From Gnetum montanum (taxonomy: Eukaryota > Streptophyta > Gnetopsida > Gnetales > Gnetaceae): 64,000 nt of DNA. Below are positions 10,618 to 20,965 of the stretch, in pieces. Numbering within the stretch: the stretch's first letter is position 1; the number at the start of each line of letters is the position of its first letter. The stretch is taken from positions 1,031,441 to 1,095,440 of the forward strand of contig MNCI01005623.1 in NCBI GenBank assembly GCA_015680685.1, written 5' to 3'. The position numbers were made by a program, and so were the translations under genes. The notes beneath the pieces are model-generated. The model ran no database searches. It was given only the letters and a program-made list of their open reading frames with translations, and was not told the origin of the DNA.

Positions 10618-11864
10618 AATATGAAGGCCTCAGGCCCACAACATAGCCTACACAAGCAATGCGTCATGATTCAAGAGCCAAAGAAAAACTTTTAACTTTT
10701 CAGGCAAATGACCTTCAAATAATGTGTGCCATCCCCGCACCACTGGAAACTTCCATTGTATGATTTCCTAAGGTGACTTTCCCATGATACCACTAGTCAT
10801 CATGTTGGTAATGTGTGTACACATAGTCCTCCATATGATTGAATCTTGCCAATCTGCCTACCACAACATGTATTTAGCCCTCATGATTTGAGCCCATTGA
10901 CCGTCCTAAGAAGTTGGTTGCATGAGACGGTTAACCAAATTTTGGTAACCCATCATAATCACATCTTAGAACCTGAGTATCCCCAAACCCCTAGCCTCCC
11001 GAGGTCATGCAAATGTTTCCCACCTCACCATATGCAGCTTCAACCTCCCTTTTCCTCCTGACCAAGAAAAACCTCTGCTAATCTAATCCACTTTTTCCAC
11101 CACCTTGATGGGTGGCATGGCAATTGTCGTCGTGAATCTCGCCATGGCCAACCGCATTGAATCCACCAAAAGCATTTGCCTTTTCTACATTAAAAATCGT
11201 ACAGTCCAATGTTCAGCCTTTTGCCCCAACAGTTGAATAAGAGACTTCTAGGTCTCTTTATGGTTCCAAGTAAACATAGGAAGGCCCAAGTATGCCTTGT
11301 GGTTAGTTCCTGCTACCATTCCCAAACACTACAGAATCCTCCCTCTAACCATATAGGAAGCCTGCGACAAATGCATCGTGCATTTGTCCTAGTTGACCTC
11401 CAACCCAACCTCCCAGGCCATACAATCTAGCACCCGATTAATGGCCTGTGCTTATAGGACTCATGCTCGTGAAAAAATCATCGTATCATCCACATAGTGC
11501 TTCATCAGGCAATCGATCCTGACCACATTAAGTCCTCACACCCCTTCAGGTTTGCAATACCCCTGCAATGTATCCATGGCAAGGATAAACAAGTAAGAAG
11601 AGAGTGGATCACCCTACCTTAATCCTCGTCTAAGGGAGGAAAACCCCCATAGCTAGCCCCCAACATCGAAAGAATTGAGAGGCTCATTATCTTATCTTCT
11701 TTACTCATAACCAAACCATCCAAGATGTCATCTCTATAGCTTATCTACAATAGAATTCACTCCAAGTCTTCCTCTAAAAATTGTACTGTGCAACTTATCT
11801 CTTCATGTAACATTCAGCATTCATTGAAACATCCACATTTCTACTACATTGATTTATTGCACAT

Positions 11865-12765
11865 GATACCTTTTTGCAGTCCAACATTTAGCACATATAA
11901 AATAGCAAGCATGATCATTGTTATGTAAAGGTTCCCATTTCAATTTTACTGAGATCCTTCTATTGCAAAAAACACCTAGTATGTCTCCATTTCAATGACC
12001 TTACTTCAAACTTATTTCATATATCCTTATTAAATTTACTAGAGATGTATCCACCAACATATTATCATTTGCAAACAACATACACCAAGGGATTTCATTC
12101 TGTATTTCCTTGGTTTGTTCCTACCAATAGCAAACAAGTAAGAACTAAGCACAAACCCTTGATGTAGGCCTACTGTGACAGGAAAATTTGAAGTATTTCC
12201 ACATTTTGGTCTAATTCTAGTAGTAGCTCCTTCATAAATGTCTTAAATTATTCTAATATATTTATCAGGGATGTTTTCCTCTATAAGGCCCACCAAATAG
12301 TATCTCTAGGTACTCCATTGTATGCCTTTAGCAAGTCAATCAATATTATGTGTAGCTTTTTTCTGTCTTCTGAACTTCTGCATTATTATTGTATCAAGAA
12401 AATAGCCTCTATAGTTGATCTTCCTAGCATAAAGCCAAATTGATTTTTGATATTGTTTACTCAAGTCTAAGATACTAGTCTATAACCCTCTTCCAAAACT
12501 TGATTTCTCTATAGTTTGAACAATTTTGCATATTTCCTTTGTTCCTATAAATGGAAACAATAGTGTTTTTTCTAGTTTTCAATATTTCTGTGTCTTTCAA
12601 AAAAATTTTGAATAATTTTGTGAGCCATGTGACACATGAATCTCCAATTGCTTTCCAAGCTTCTATTGGAATAGCATCTAGTCCATTAGCTTTATCACTC
12701 TTTAGCTAAATAATAGACAACTTAAGGTCATTGATAACTATAGATTTGTTTTTCTTCTTTTGGAA
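11865..12765 (-). mobile_element. RTE-type LINE relic
   Basis: The minus strand keeps an ordered series of RT blocks typical of plant RTE elements: KANGLDAIPIEAWKAIGDS near 12700, VSIYRNKGNMQNCSNYREIK near 12560, INLAL and a STIEAIFLI-like block near 12430, VPRDTIWWAL near 12290, FPVTVGLHQG near 12190, and CMLFANDN at 12061-12080. The last is motif C with Asn in place of the first Asp. Frames shift several times. 5' endonuclease and 3' end are not seen. Confidence 0.78.
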
Positions 12766-12777
12766 GGAGGGTGTTGG

Positions 12778-13425
12778 ACCCCAAATATAGAATATATTAA
12801 AAAGAAAAAAATTCAAGGTACAACAATAAAGGAGCACCAAAAAGATGTGAAATCCTAGCACAACATAAAAGGAAGAACTCAATAGTTTTGGGGATGCCTT
12901 TTTAGGTTTTTATTCTTACAACCAATCCTAAAAAACCTTTCCTTTGGGTAGGAAAAAAGGATAAGATCTTGCCCCCTTTAAAAAATGCCCTCTCAAATTT
13001 CACTTCTTACTAAAGGCTTCCTATAAACAAAAACAAAAACTAAAGAGGGATGCATTTAGGATTACAACTAAAGCATGAGTTGTTGAATGATGTCACCTTG
13101 AGCTAACAAAGAAAGAACATTAACTAGAGAATCTCTATGATAAACCATATTACATTGAAATTTCCAAATGGTATAAAGAACAAGGAGATGAAGGCAACTC
13201 CAAGTGTGAAGAAAAAATCCTTAAAGTTGAGGAGTATTACCAAATAAAACTTCCTCCAATCTTAGCTTAAAACCATGTAAATATAAGATGCACCAAGACC
13301 AAAAACTTTGAGCAAAGGGATAATCAAAAAAAGTAATGGATGAACAAGTCTTCCATATTGCAAAAAGAACATATAGGGTCATAACACCTAAAGAGTAGTG
13401 AATAACAATATAAAAACCTTGAGTA
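12778..13425 (-). mobile_element. LINE relic (type D), C-terminal part
   Basis: The minus strand encodes a zinc-binding RT end: TLYVLFAIWKTCSSITFF then PFAQSFWSWC, followed after some 25 codons by LYTIWKFQCNMVYH. It is 5'-truncated at about 13425, where a SINE begins, and its 3' end is near 12778, beside the RTE relic. The Cys and His spacing is partly lost. Confidence 0.6.
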
Positions 13426-13585
13426 CAAGTTGTTGACCAATTGGTTAGCTTGCATAGCTTTGTACTTAAAGTTGTTGGGTTCAAAGCCCAGTACTGACAA
13501 CCCCTTTGCACTTGCTATGTTGCTAGCCTAAGGGCATATCCTAGGTAAATTTGACCTTTCCCTCCAAAAAACAATATGCAAACAT
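13425..13585 (+). repeat. tRNA-derived SINE (intron copy 2)
   Basis: ACCAATTGGTTAGCTTGCAT resembles a tRNA 5' half with A box. After about 25 bases GTTGGGTTCAAAGCCCAG supplies a good B box with the T-arm stem. A short non-tRNA body follows, ending in a CCAAAAAACAA tail. It starts where the type D LINE is truncated. Confidence 0.65.
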
Positions 13586-13639
13586 TGATTAATCAAACAC
13601 CATAAAAATGCTTAATTTTTAAAAGAGTTGAAGCATTCC

Positions 13640-13835
13640 ATAAAGGGACCACCACTTGGAGTGATGGTAGGATGCTTGTTTTTCAAGTTGTAAGACTTGA
13701 GTTTGACCTTGGGCACCAACACTTGAAAGAGTTTAGGCTTTTGCTCATCCATTGCCCCTCCCAAGACCCTGCTTTGGTAGGATGAGCATTAAGCCTCTAG
13801 GTGATGACCCTTTTAGAAGCATTCCACATCTTCTA
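13640..13835 (+). repeat. SINE-like repeat, family shared with 28545-28670
   Basis: GTGATGGTAGGATGCTTG and, after 25 bases, TTGAGTTTGACCTTGGG look like diverged A and B boxes. The body (CCAAGACCCTGCTTTGGTAGG then ATGAGCATTAAGCCTCTAGG) recurs at 28600-28665 as CCAAGACCTTGCCTAATAGG and ACAAGCATGAAGTCTTTAG. Two copies of one body sequence support a dispersed element. Confidence 0.55.
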
Positions 13836-14455
13836 AACCTGATGTTGCCATAACTATGCATTATGGTTGACGTTTCATACATAATTGAATCTTGGGCAAA
13901 TACTAGTATTAGAACTAATAATAGTATAGGAAAACTTTGACCTGAATGCAAAAATTGAATGGCCATTGATCTATCAAAATTTGGGACTAGAATGCTCTAA
14001 AAAAAAGTGTTCCATATGACAATGAGTTGCAAATATCTATAAGGCTTTTTACACAATGAAGAACATATGTATCAATCACAATATTTGGAGTTGTGAAACT
14101 TGAAAAGATCTATTTTGAACAAGTGTACAACCTGCAATACTTTATAGATGTGTAGTTTGAGATCCAATTCTTGATTAGAGATCTTCGAAAAATTTTCAAA
14201 AACCTCAAAAATAGTTCCTATTAGATGGATTCAAGGTTAAAACTCAAATTCCATATGCAATACTTTTATTCAAAACTAATATGCTACCATTAGACATTGG
14301 GAAAATGCATTAGGTCTTAACATTCTATATAAATAATAAATATAACAATAAAATCTTCAGAGAGATCATCCGAAAATTGTGGCAATAAGAATAGTATCAC
14401 AAAGGAAAACTATGACTCCAAAAATGGGGTATTGAAAATTTAGATAATAATGAAT
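13836..14455. other. Intron sequence without recognisable gene
   Basis: AT-rich sequence with many stop codons in every frame. No repeat pair or motif was recognised. Confidence 0.45.
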
Positions 14456-14627
14456 TCAAAATGAGGAGAAGAACAGGAGTGGGCACTGGAATAGGAGTGG
14501 GCATAGGAGCGGGTTCAAGCACCAGGGCACCAAGGGCATGGGTGCAAAGATTGGTGAGAAGCTCAAAGGGGAGGGTGCTAGAGGCACCTCGGAGGGGTTT
14601 GGCTTACTTGGTGATTGGGTGGGGTCC

Positions 14628-14661
14628 TTTTTTTTTGGGGGGGGGGGGGGGGGGGGGGGGN
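14628..14661. repeat. T9-G24 run ending in an N
   Basis: Nine T are followed by twenty-four G and a single N. Such a run can fold as a G-quadruplex and stalls polymerases. The N beside it shows that the assembly breaks here, so the true length is unknown. Confidence 0.8.
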
Positions 14662-15182
14662 ATACGGTTGGCTTATAGGGCATGGATGTGACTTGAGTGT
14701 CTTTGGGGAGGTGTCCAAGGTCAAGGGCTCTCTATGGTTGTAGGTTCCTTAGCTTCCTTTCAAGGGTCTACGTACTATCAAGAGAAGTCTTGTTGGTCGA
14801 TTCATGTCCAATGGTTCACGACCCAGAATGGAGCTCATTTGGAAGTGGGTAAGTGCCACATGGAAGTTGGAGAATGTTGGGGTGTAGAGTTTGTTAGAGG
14901 ATCTCATCTTTTTTGTTTTCTAGAGTATTGAGGATAGGGACCAGATGCTCCTAGGGGCCTGTGGTTTTTTGGTGCTAGAGGCCTAGCCCTTATGACATGG
15001 CAACTGAGGGTGCATAGGGACCCTAACCTTTTCTCCTGCAAGCCTGTCTAGATTAGGGTTTCATGTGTCCCTTAGCAGCTTTGGACACCAAAGTTCTTAA
15101 AGTCTCTAGGCTGTTTTTAGAGAACTCATCGTGCTAGATAAGTATACGACTTTGATGGAGCATATGGGATTCACTAGATTCT

Positions 15183-15435
15183 GTGTTTGGCGTCCCCTTT
15201 CCCCAAAGGACCTTGTCAAGGAGGTCATTTTGGACCTCCCTCTGGGGAAGAGTGTATTTGGGTGAAGTACAAAAACCTGTTGGACGAGGCTGCCCCAAGA
15301 GCCTCGACCTCAGGTCAGCATCATTGCACAATCTACAAAAAATCCGAACATCTTGTGGTGGCTTGCTGGGTTAAGGTTGGGGTTAATGCCAACAAACCTG
15401 CAAAGACAAGCGAGTGGACAAAGATGAGACAGTGA
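15183..15435 (+). pseudogene. LINE A ORF1 with damaged zinc knuckle
   Basis: The open stretch contains HCTIYKKSEHLVVAC (15325-15366). This is the CCHC knuckle spacing with Tyr in place of the second Cys, that is TGC changed to TAC. A knuckle shortly before ORF2 is what plant L1 ORF1 proteins carry for nucleic acid binding. Upstream ORF1 parts could not be aligned. Confidence 0.55.
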
Positions 15436-15882
15436 GGCCATAAGGAAACCAAAGGGCACTTGGGCCTAGGACCTACAACAAGGGAATACGGGGCCTCCAG
15501 GTGGGTCCAGAGTTGAGAAGCCTAAGGGCAAGCTTGAGTGTGTAAACTCGACGGAGGTATTTGCGGTGCCTCCGATGCTGGGTCCTAGGATACAACCTGA
15601 GAAGGATTTTTCCATGCCTTTTGACTCTCCTAAAAGTGGGAAAGAGTTGCCCTCACTTGGGGGCTGGGTGTCAATGGTACGTGGCTCCACCAAACGTAGC
15701 ATGGGGGAGGCGTCTCTACCAATGGTCAAGAATAAGGGTGGGTTTTGAGTCTTAGTGAATGCAAGGAAGCTTGGCCAACTACCAATGCCACTAGTTTGCA
15801 ATAGGTAGATGCAATTGGAAATTGATTTGGGAATCCAATCAACCTTGAAAGAGGTCTACAAGAAGCAGTCTACAAGTAGACC

Positions 15883-16640
15883 ATGAAGATTATGTCATGG
15901 AATTGTAAGGGTTAGAGTAACCCTTACAAACAACATACCCTCAAGGAGATTATGCATAGAGAACAGTGTGATGTTGTTTTTCTACAAGAAACAAAATTGT
16001 AGCAAAGAGAATCTCAGTTGTTGCATCGGGATGGGTGGCATATGCGTCAAGTGGCCAATCATGGAAAAGCTAGAGGTTTGGCCATCCTTTCCAGGCTTTC
16101 ATTCCAATTTTTGGACTCCTTAGACTGGAGTATCTTGATTTGGCTAAATTTTGCAAGCTACTAGCTCACGAACTTCTATGGAGCTCAAGATTGGGAGGAA
16201 CAGTTAAGAGAGCTGCAAAAGATCCCTGTGATCATTTTTGATTGATAGCGGTGGATTCTAGTTGGGGACTTTAATCAAAGATTTCATGCCTAGGAAAAAA
16301 CAAGAGGAGACCTTGCTACTCCCCTTGGCAATGAGTAGTTTGTATTGTTCCTCCAGCAGTATGACTTGGTTGATATGAAAATTGGGAAATGCTTGTTCAC
16401 ATGGACCAATCAGTGCCAATGAAGAGATAATGTATTGTCTCATATTGACAAGGTATGGGTCAGCTTTGCGCTCCTACTAGTGCAGAAGGTTTGGGCCATA
16501 GGGAAAGAAAGACACCTTTGATCACCACTCCTTGGTTCTTCGTAGGTTAGATTTGAGAGGACCTAGCTTTCGAAGCCTTGGTTAAGACAGCTAGTGTCTA
16601 GAATCTGGGATAAGTATTCTTTGGAGGGGGATCCTTGTGA
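15883..16640 (+). pseudogene. LINE A endonuclease domain
   Basis: Begins MKIMSWNCKG and continues with CDVVFLQETKL (about 15967-16000) and ILVGDFNQRF (about 16255-16285), the Asn, Glu and GDFN landmarks of the apurinic-type endonuclease that nicks target DNA. FTWTNQC and HIDKVWVS follow. Several stop codons are present. Confidence 0.75.
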
Positions 16641-17037
16641 CTTCCTAAAAAATGGTCTTAACATCTTGAAAATGAAGATCTAGTCTAAGAGAAAGATGGA
16701 GAAGTATACTTTTAGGACACACCATGGGCTGCTTCAAAAGAAGCTAGTGGATATTCAGGCAAGACAAGAGATGGGGGAGTCTCTTATCCTAGCAGAGCTC
16801 CAAGGGCTCGACAAGGAGGAAGCCAATTATTGGCGGTAGCAATCCAAAAATAGATCACTTAAGAATAGGGACCGACCTACCCATTTTTTCATTGCGGTAG
16901 CTAAGGCAAACAATCTCTCGAAGAAGATTAATCAAATAATACAAGATGGGACAGAGATAGTGCAGCCTCAGGATATAGTTCAAGTTTTCCAGGCCTATTG
17001 GGCTTATATCTAGCGGGAGAGGGATAGGCTTCCTCTT

Positions 17038-18072
17038 TTGGTGCATGTCCATTCAGTGCCCTCTTGGGAGGATAACTATCAGCTGCTTGTGCCTTTCACT
17101 TGGCAGGAGCTAGAGGAGACCATGGCCAACCTAAAGCCTAAAAAGGCTCTGGGCACTGATGGGTGGCCCATCAAATTCTTCAGGGAGTTCACAGATGGTT
17201 TGGAGAGGAATGTCCTAGACACTTTCAACATTATGCTTCGATGGCGACAAATTTGCTAGGAGATCAATTGTTCCAGAATTGTGCTTATACTGAAGACCAC
17301 GGCTCCCATTGATCCTTCCCAATTTCGCCTTACCAGGGTTTGCAACATGTTACTCTGTTTGTTCACTAAGATGCTGGTGACGTGCTTAGCTCCTCTCATG
17401 CCAAAACTTGTGAGCAATAATCAGGCCGGATTCGTCAAAGATAGGTACTTGTAGGACCAAGTGATCTTGCTCCAAGAAATTCTACACTCCCTCTACTCCA
17501 CACGATTTCCTGGTATGTGCTTCAAGTTGGATATCACCAAAGCTTACAATACTGTTAACTAGGACACCTTGAGGGAAGTCATGACTCAAAAGGGTTTCTG
17601 CTTCAATTTTGTTGATTTCTATATTCATTTGTAGTCTTTAGTTGCCTATTCTTTTGATTTTGATGGTGAGCTTTGAGGCCCTAGGCAAGGGAACCCTTTG
17701 TCTCCTTATTTATTTATCCTTGTCTTGGACACCCTACAAACTTACTATCGGACAAAGAAGGTTCGAGGGTTGCACATCGCTAGTATGGATTGAATGGCAA
17801 AGCATTACACCAATGACACCATTCTTTTTACTAGGGCTTTAGTGCCACAAGCAATGGCGATGGACAGAGCTCTCCACAAGATGGCCCAAGAGGTTGGGCT
17901 CAAGATCAACAGGGTGAAGTTGGTGTTGTATCTTGCAAATACAAAGGGGTGCATTACAAGCCGAATTATGCAAGTGTTGGGAGTCATACTAGGGACGAAA
18001 CATGATTCGTATTTAGGATTCTCTATTTTCATGTGGAACAAAAAACATGCATGGATGAAGTTGGTTCAATAG
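17038..18072 (+). pseudogene. LINE A reverse transcriptase domain
   Basis: RT blocks in order: FTWQELEETMANLKPKKALG then TDGWPIKFF (17095-17180), NNQAGFVKDRYL (about 17415-17455), FKLDITKAYNTVN (17521-17560), RQGNPLSPYLFILVLDTLQ (17678-17735) and HYTNDTILF (17803-17829). The YxDD motif reads YTND at 17806-17817, so the first catalytic Asp is Asn. The usual Asp of KAYD is also Asn (17548-17550). Inactive. Confidence 0.8.
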
Positions 18073-18552
18073 TTGCAATGCTGGATTGAGCACTAGACCA
18101 CTTGATTCCAGAGTAGGAAGGGGAGAATTCTACTTGCCACATCGGTCCTATCTGCAATTGCTAGATTAACAGCATCAGTTGGCTCCCCCTGAAAGACATT
18201 GTCGGGACGGTGGATCAACTAATCCATAGGGTCATCTAGTTAGGGGGAAAAGGGGGTGACCGCTTGCACTTGGTCAATTGGGATATTGTTGCTTGGCCTA
18301 GAGAGGCATGTGGACTTGAGGTCATGCATTTTGAGAATGTTGTCATGATGGGCCAACAAAAGCTTATGCATCAGTTAGGACAAATGAGGTTTGCCCAAGT
18401 GCAATGGATAAGAATCATGAACAACAAGTATCAACAATGGACAGTGAGAAGCCATGATTCGCTCATTTGGAGATCATTGTGTCATCACGTTGTGTCATCA
18501 TGTCCAGTGGATGATGCTCTGGGATATGATGAAGGCTCCTTGACGCCTCATA

Positions 18553-18849
18553 ATGAAACATAAGTATCCAACGAGGCTAGGTTGGATGCTGCTTTGGCAT
18601 GGTCAATTGCTTGAAAAGTTAAAGGTTTTCATTTGGTTAATAAATCATGGGATGCTCCCATTGCAGGTTGAGTTAAATAGACGTGGGTTAAATATTAGTG
18701 AGGGGTGCCTGTCTTGTTTTCAAGGACCCAAGACATGGAGGCACTTCACTTATAGCTATCCCTTTGCTACCACCACTTGGTAGGCGGTTGCAATCTCCCT
18801 GCCTCTTAGGCTTGATAGGGACTCCAAAGCTACTACGATATTGTAGAGC
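18553..18849 (+). pseudogene. LINE A zinc-binding RT C-terminal region
   Basis: Encodes KLKVFIWLINHGMLPLQVEL then NRRGLNISEGCLSCFQGPKT and WRHFTYSYPFATTTW. This is the zf-RVT pattern with the later Cys replaced. It corresponds to 10396-10617 of copy 1. Confidence 0.72.
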
Positions 18850-19640
18850 ATGTGGTGGCCCCATAACAATTTAATCTTCCAAAACTTTCCTTTACCGTTG
18901 CCTACACATGTGGCTGGGACTAGTGTGCAACTATGGAGGGAGGCCACCATTAGTATGAGGGCTACGGTAACCTATGAGCCCTCTTGTGCCAAAATTCAAG
19001 GGATGACTAAGTTGTGGGGCCTTGTTATGCATGTGGGTTGGGCTAATTTCCTCCCTATGTTGGTGGGGGACCCCGATTTGTAGGATGGGGCTTTCTTCGA
19101 CAATTGGCACATGGAGATCACTTCCTTCCATGGGGTGAGGATTGACCTACCGAGAAGGCTATTGTGCATGTTCTTGGGGTGTACGTTGGCAAGGAGGTTG
19201 TTTTGCCCATGGGGAGAGGCCTCCAGGACACAAAGGCTTTCTCCCATGGGTTGGTGCCACGGATTGCAAGCAAGTAGGTGCCTAAGTCTGCCTTGTTGCC
19301 ATTTTGGCAAGATGCAGTGGAGTTGATCAAGAAGTTTTTTGTACAATCTGAAAATGTGTGAAAGTTGCAAGGGGTTTCACTTCATGTTTTTGAAATGCCT
19401 GCATTTTGGACAACCAATCAACGTGCCTAAGTTTTTCCTGGCCTTCCTATGACAAAAGCAGCTGGGGAGGCACTTGGGGATCGTTCTTGCTTTGTGGCGG
19501 GCTGCCCAGCCTGAGCCTATGCCATGGGTGCACATTGGGACTTGCAGCTTGGTCTCTGTCCATAGACAACGAGTGGAGGATGTTGTCGATGGTCTACACC
19601 AAGATAGGCCTCTAAGGAAGATGGCAATTGCTAGCTGAGC
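18850..19640 (+). pseudogene. LINE A extension domain, copy 2
   Basis: In frame with the endonuclease and RT, the sequence continues through KLWGLVMHVGWANFLPMLVG, GAFFDNWHMEITSFHGVRID, SCKGFHFMFLKCLHFG and NVPKFFLAFL, to LGIVLALWRAAQPEP. Each block has a counterpart in copy 1 (LWAMIQELGWAD, FFCNWHGATMMFQG, VHFTFLKCLKLG, NLPRLFLAAL, LILSLWRYAI). This is not a usual part of L1 ORF2. Confidence 0.65.
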
Positions 19641-19654
19641 CATTGATGGACAGG

Positions 19655-20160
19655 ATATCTTACCCAGAAGACGAGATCAAGAATAGCAGTAGCTGCATGC
19701 GGAGAGAGACAGGGAGGAGGCTACTTTGCAAGCATGCTCAAATGAGTGCAAGAATATGAGTACCAACAACAAATTCTCAAGAGAGCTATGGAGGAGGTTG
19801 CTTTGAGGGCACACACTAAGGAGAAAGAAATTTGGGAAGTTAAGCGACAAGCGAGAGAGGAGACCTTCTAGAGGCAGCTACTACAGGTGGAAATGCAGCA
19901 CCAGAAAATGATTAAGGACCTCCTGTGACAGAAAGAGATGGAGGACACGACAACCAAGGCCACTTTTGAGGACAAGCTCCATAGGTAGCTCAAAGCCAAA
20001 ATCTAGCAAGAAGAGCTCAATCGACAAGCGTAAGAGCAAGTGGAAGAGATGCAATGGGAGAACGAACACTTGGAGGATGAACAACTATAGTGACAACAAG
20101 ACCATGTGCATGAGCATAATGCCACTACTTGGCTACGTGAGGGGAAATGCCCCTATGTTA
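19655..20160 (+). pseudogene. Coiled-coil tail of LINE A ORF2
   Basis: After the extension domain the translation becomes rich in Glu, Gln, Lys and Arg with heptad-like spacing. One frame reads RRDQE then LHAERDREEATLQ. After a frameshift near 19735 another reads YEYQQQILKRAMEEVALRAH, KEKEIWEVKRQAREETF and EQVEEMQWENEHLEDEQL. It then leads into a short segment with WLREGKCPYVIMN. The 3' trailer and A-run follow, so this tail belongs to the same unit. Confidence 0.55.
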
Positions 20161-20619
20161 TAATGAATATTAATCATCAATCTTCGTGGTAGGTTCTTAG
20201 GCAATTCATTAGGTAGAACTCCATTAAGTTACATACAAATTGCAAAGGTGATGTGGCGGGGCACACGTGGAAGGTGGAGACCTTTAAGAATTTTCAACTA
20301 GCCATGGCTTTCATTGACATCGAGGAACACCACGATATGCTTGATGTCATTCACTTGCAGCTACGGCCCATGTGTAGGTGCTCCCAGTTGCCTCGCCCTA
20401 TCTGAGGGGTGTGCCCCCTTTTGGTTGCAGCTTTCTAGTTTGGTCTTGCTGGTCTTGTGAGTTGCTGCCCGTTTTGGGTCAGGATGGTTTGGGCTCGATC
20501 ATGTCTCGACTCCCCCAGATATGTAGCTCTTTTGTATAGTTCACATGGCTTCTTTTAACACATTACCCAAAAGTTTATAAAAAAAAGGCTTAAAAAATTA
20601 TTGGAGATAAGGCTTTGAA

Positions 20620-20965
20620 CAGGTAACAAACTGAAGTACAAAATACTAATTTTATTGGAAAAAATTAGATGCAGCATGCATAATGAAGTGGAATATCTGC
20701 ATTGAACTATTCATGTATCCATGAAAACACGAATTAGTATGGTGAGAACAAGATCACATCACCTTCAAGTTAAAACTAGATGATGGAAAAATATGTAACA
20801 TGAAGATAGACTATGTCAATTGTGACTACCACAAGATGTAGAAGATGAGGAACATATAAATGTTGTGGAACAAATTTCTTCTTAAAAAAGGAAATCTAAG
20901 AGTAAAAACTTTGTATAAGTTATTTAAGCTACCAATAGTGGTTCTAGGTCATTATCTAAACTAAG
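20620..20965 (+). mobile_element. LINE relic (type C), C-terminal part
   Basis: Plus-strand frames give MVRTRSHHLQVKTR (about 20735-20780), EDRLCQL (about 20800-20822) and DVEDEEHINVVEQ (about 20834-20874), the Arg-Thr-Ser-His, Cys and EDEEH landmarks of a LINE C-terminus. It starts just after the A-run of LINE A copy 2. It is the same kind and orientation as the RT part at 9032-9710, so one type C copy seems split by about 10.9 kb of later insertions. Confidence 0.55.

Larger units (their letters stand above)
9714..11720 (-). mobile_element. LINE family A, copy 1 (5'-truncated)
   Basis: A minus-strand L1-type element. From its 5' side it shows RT blocks (GGFPPLRRGLR, GDPLSSYLFILAMDTLQ, then HYVDDTMIFSRA with an intact YVDD at 11485-11496), then a zinc-binding C-terminal region (10396-10617), then an unusual extension domain (9743-10291). 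Stop codons and frameshifts interrupt the RT. The endonuclease and first RT blocks are missing. It is the same family as the plus-strand copy at 14461-20590. Confidence 0.8.
14461..20590 (+). mobile_element. LINE family A, copy 2 (near full length)
   Basis: A plus-strand L1-type element with a decayed ORF1 (14461-15870), ORF2 from ATG at 15883 (MKIMSWNCKG, endonuclease start), RT, zinc-binding region, extension domain and coiled coil, ending at an A-run (20578-20588). Endonuclease, RT, zinc-binding and extension parts are almost all in one reading frame, with one stretch shifted at 18264-18563. About twenty stop codons interrupt it. It lies in the 14.6-kb GPI8 intron, opposite in strand to the gene. 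Confidence 0.8.
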
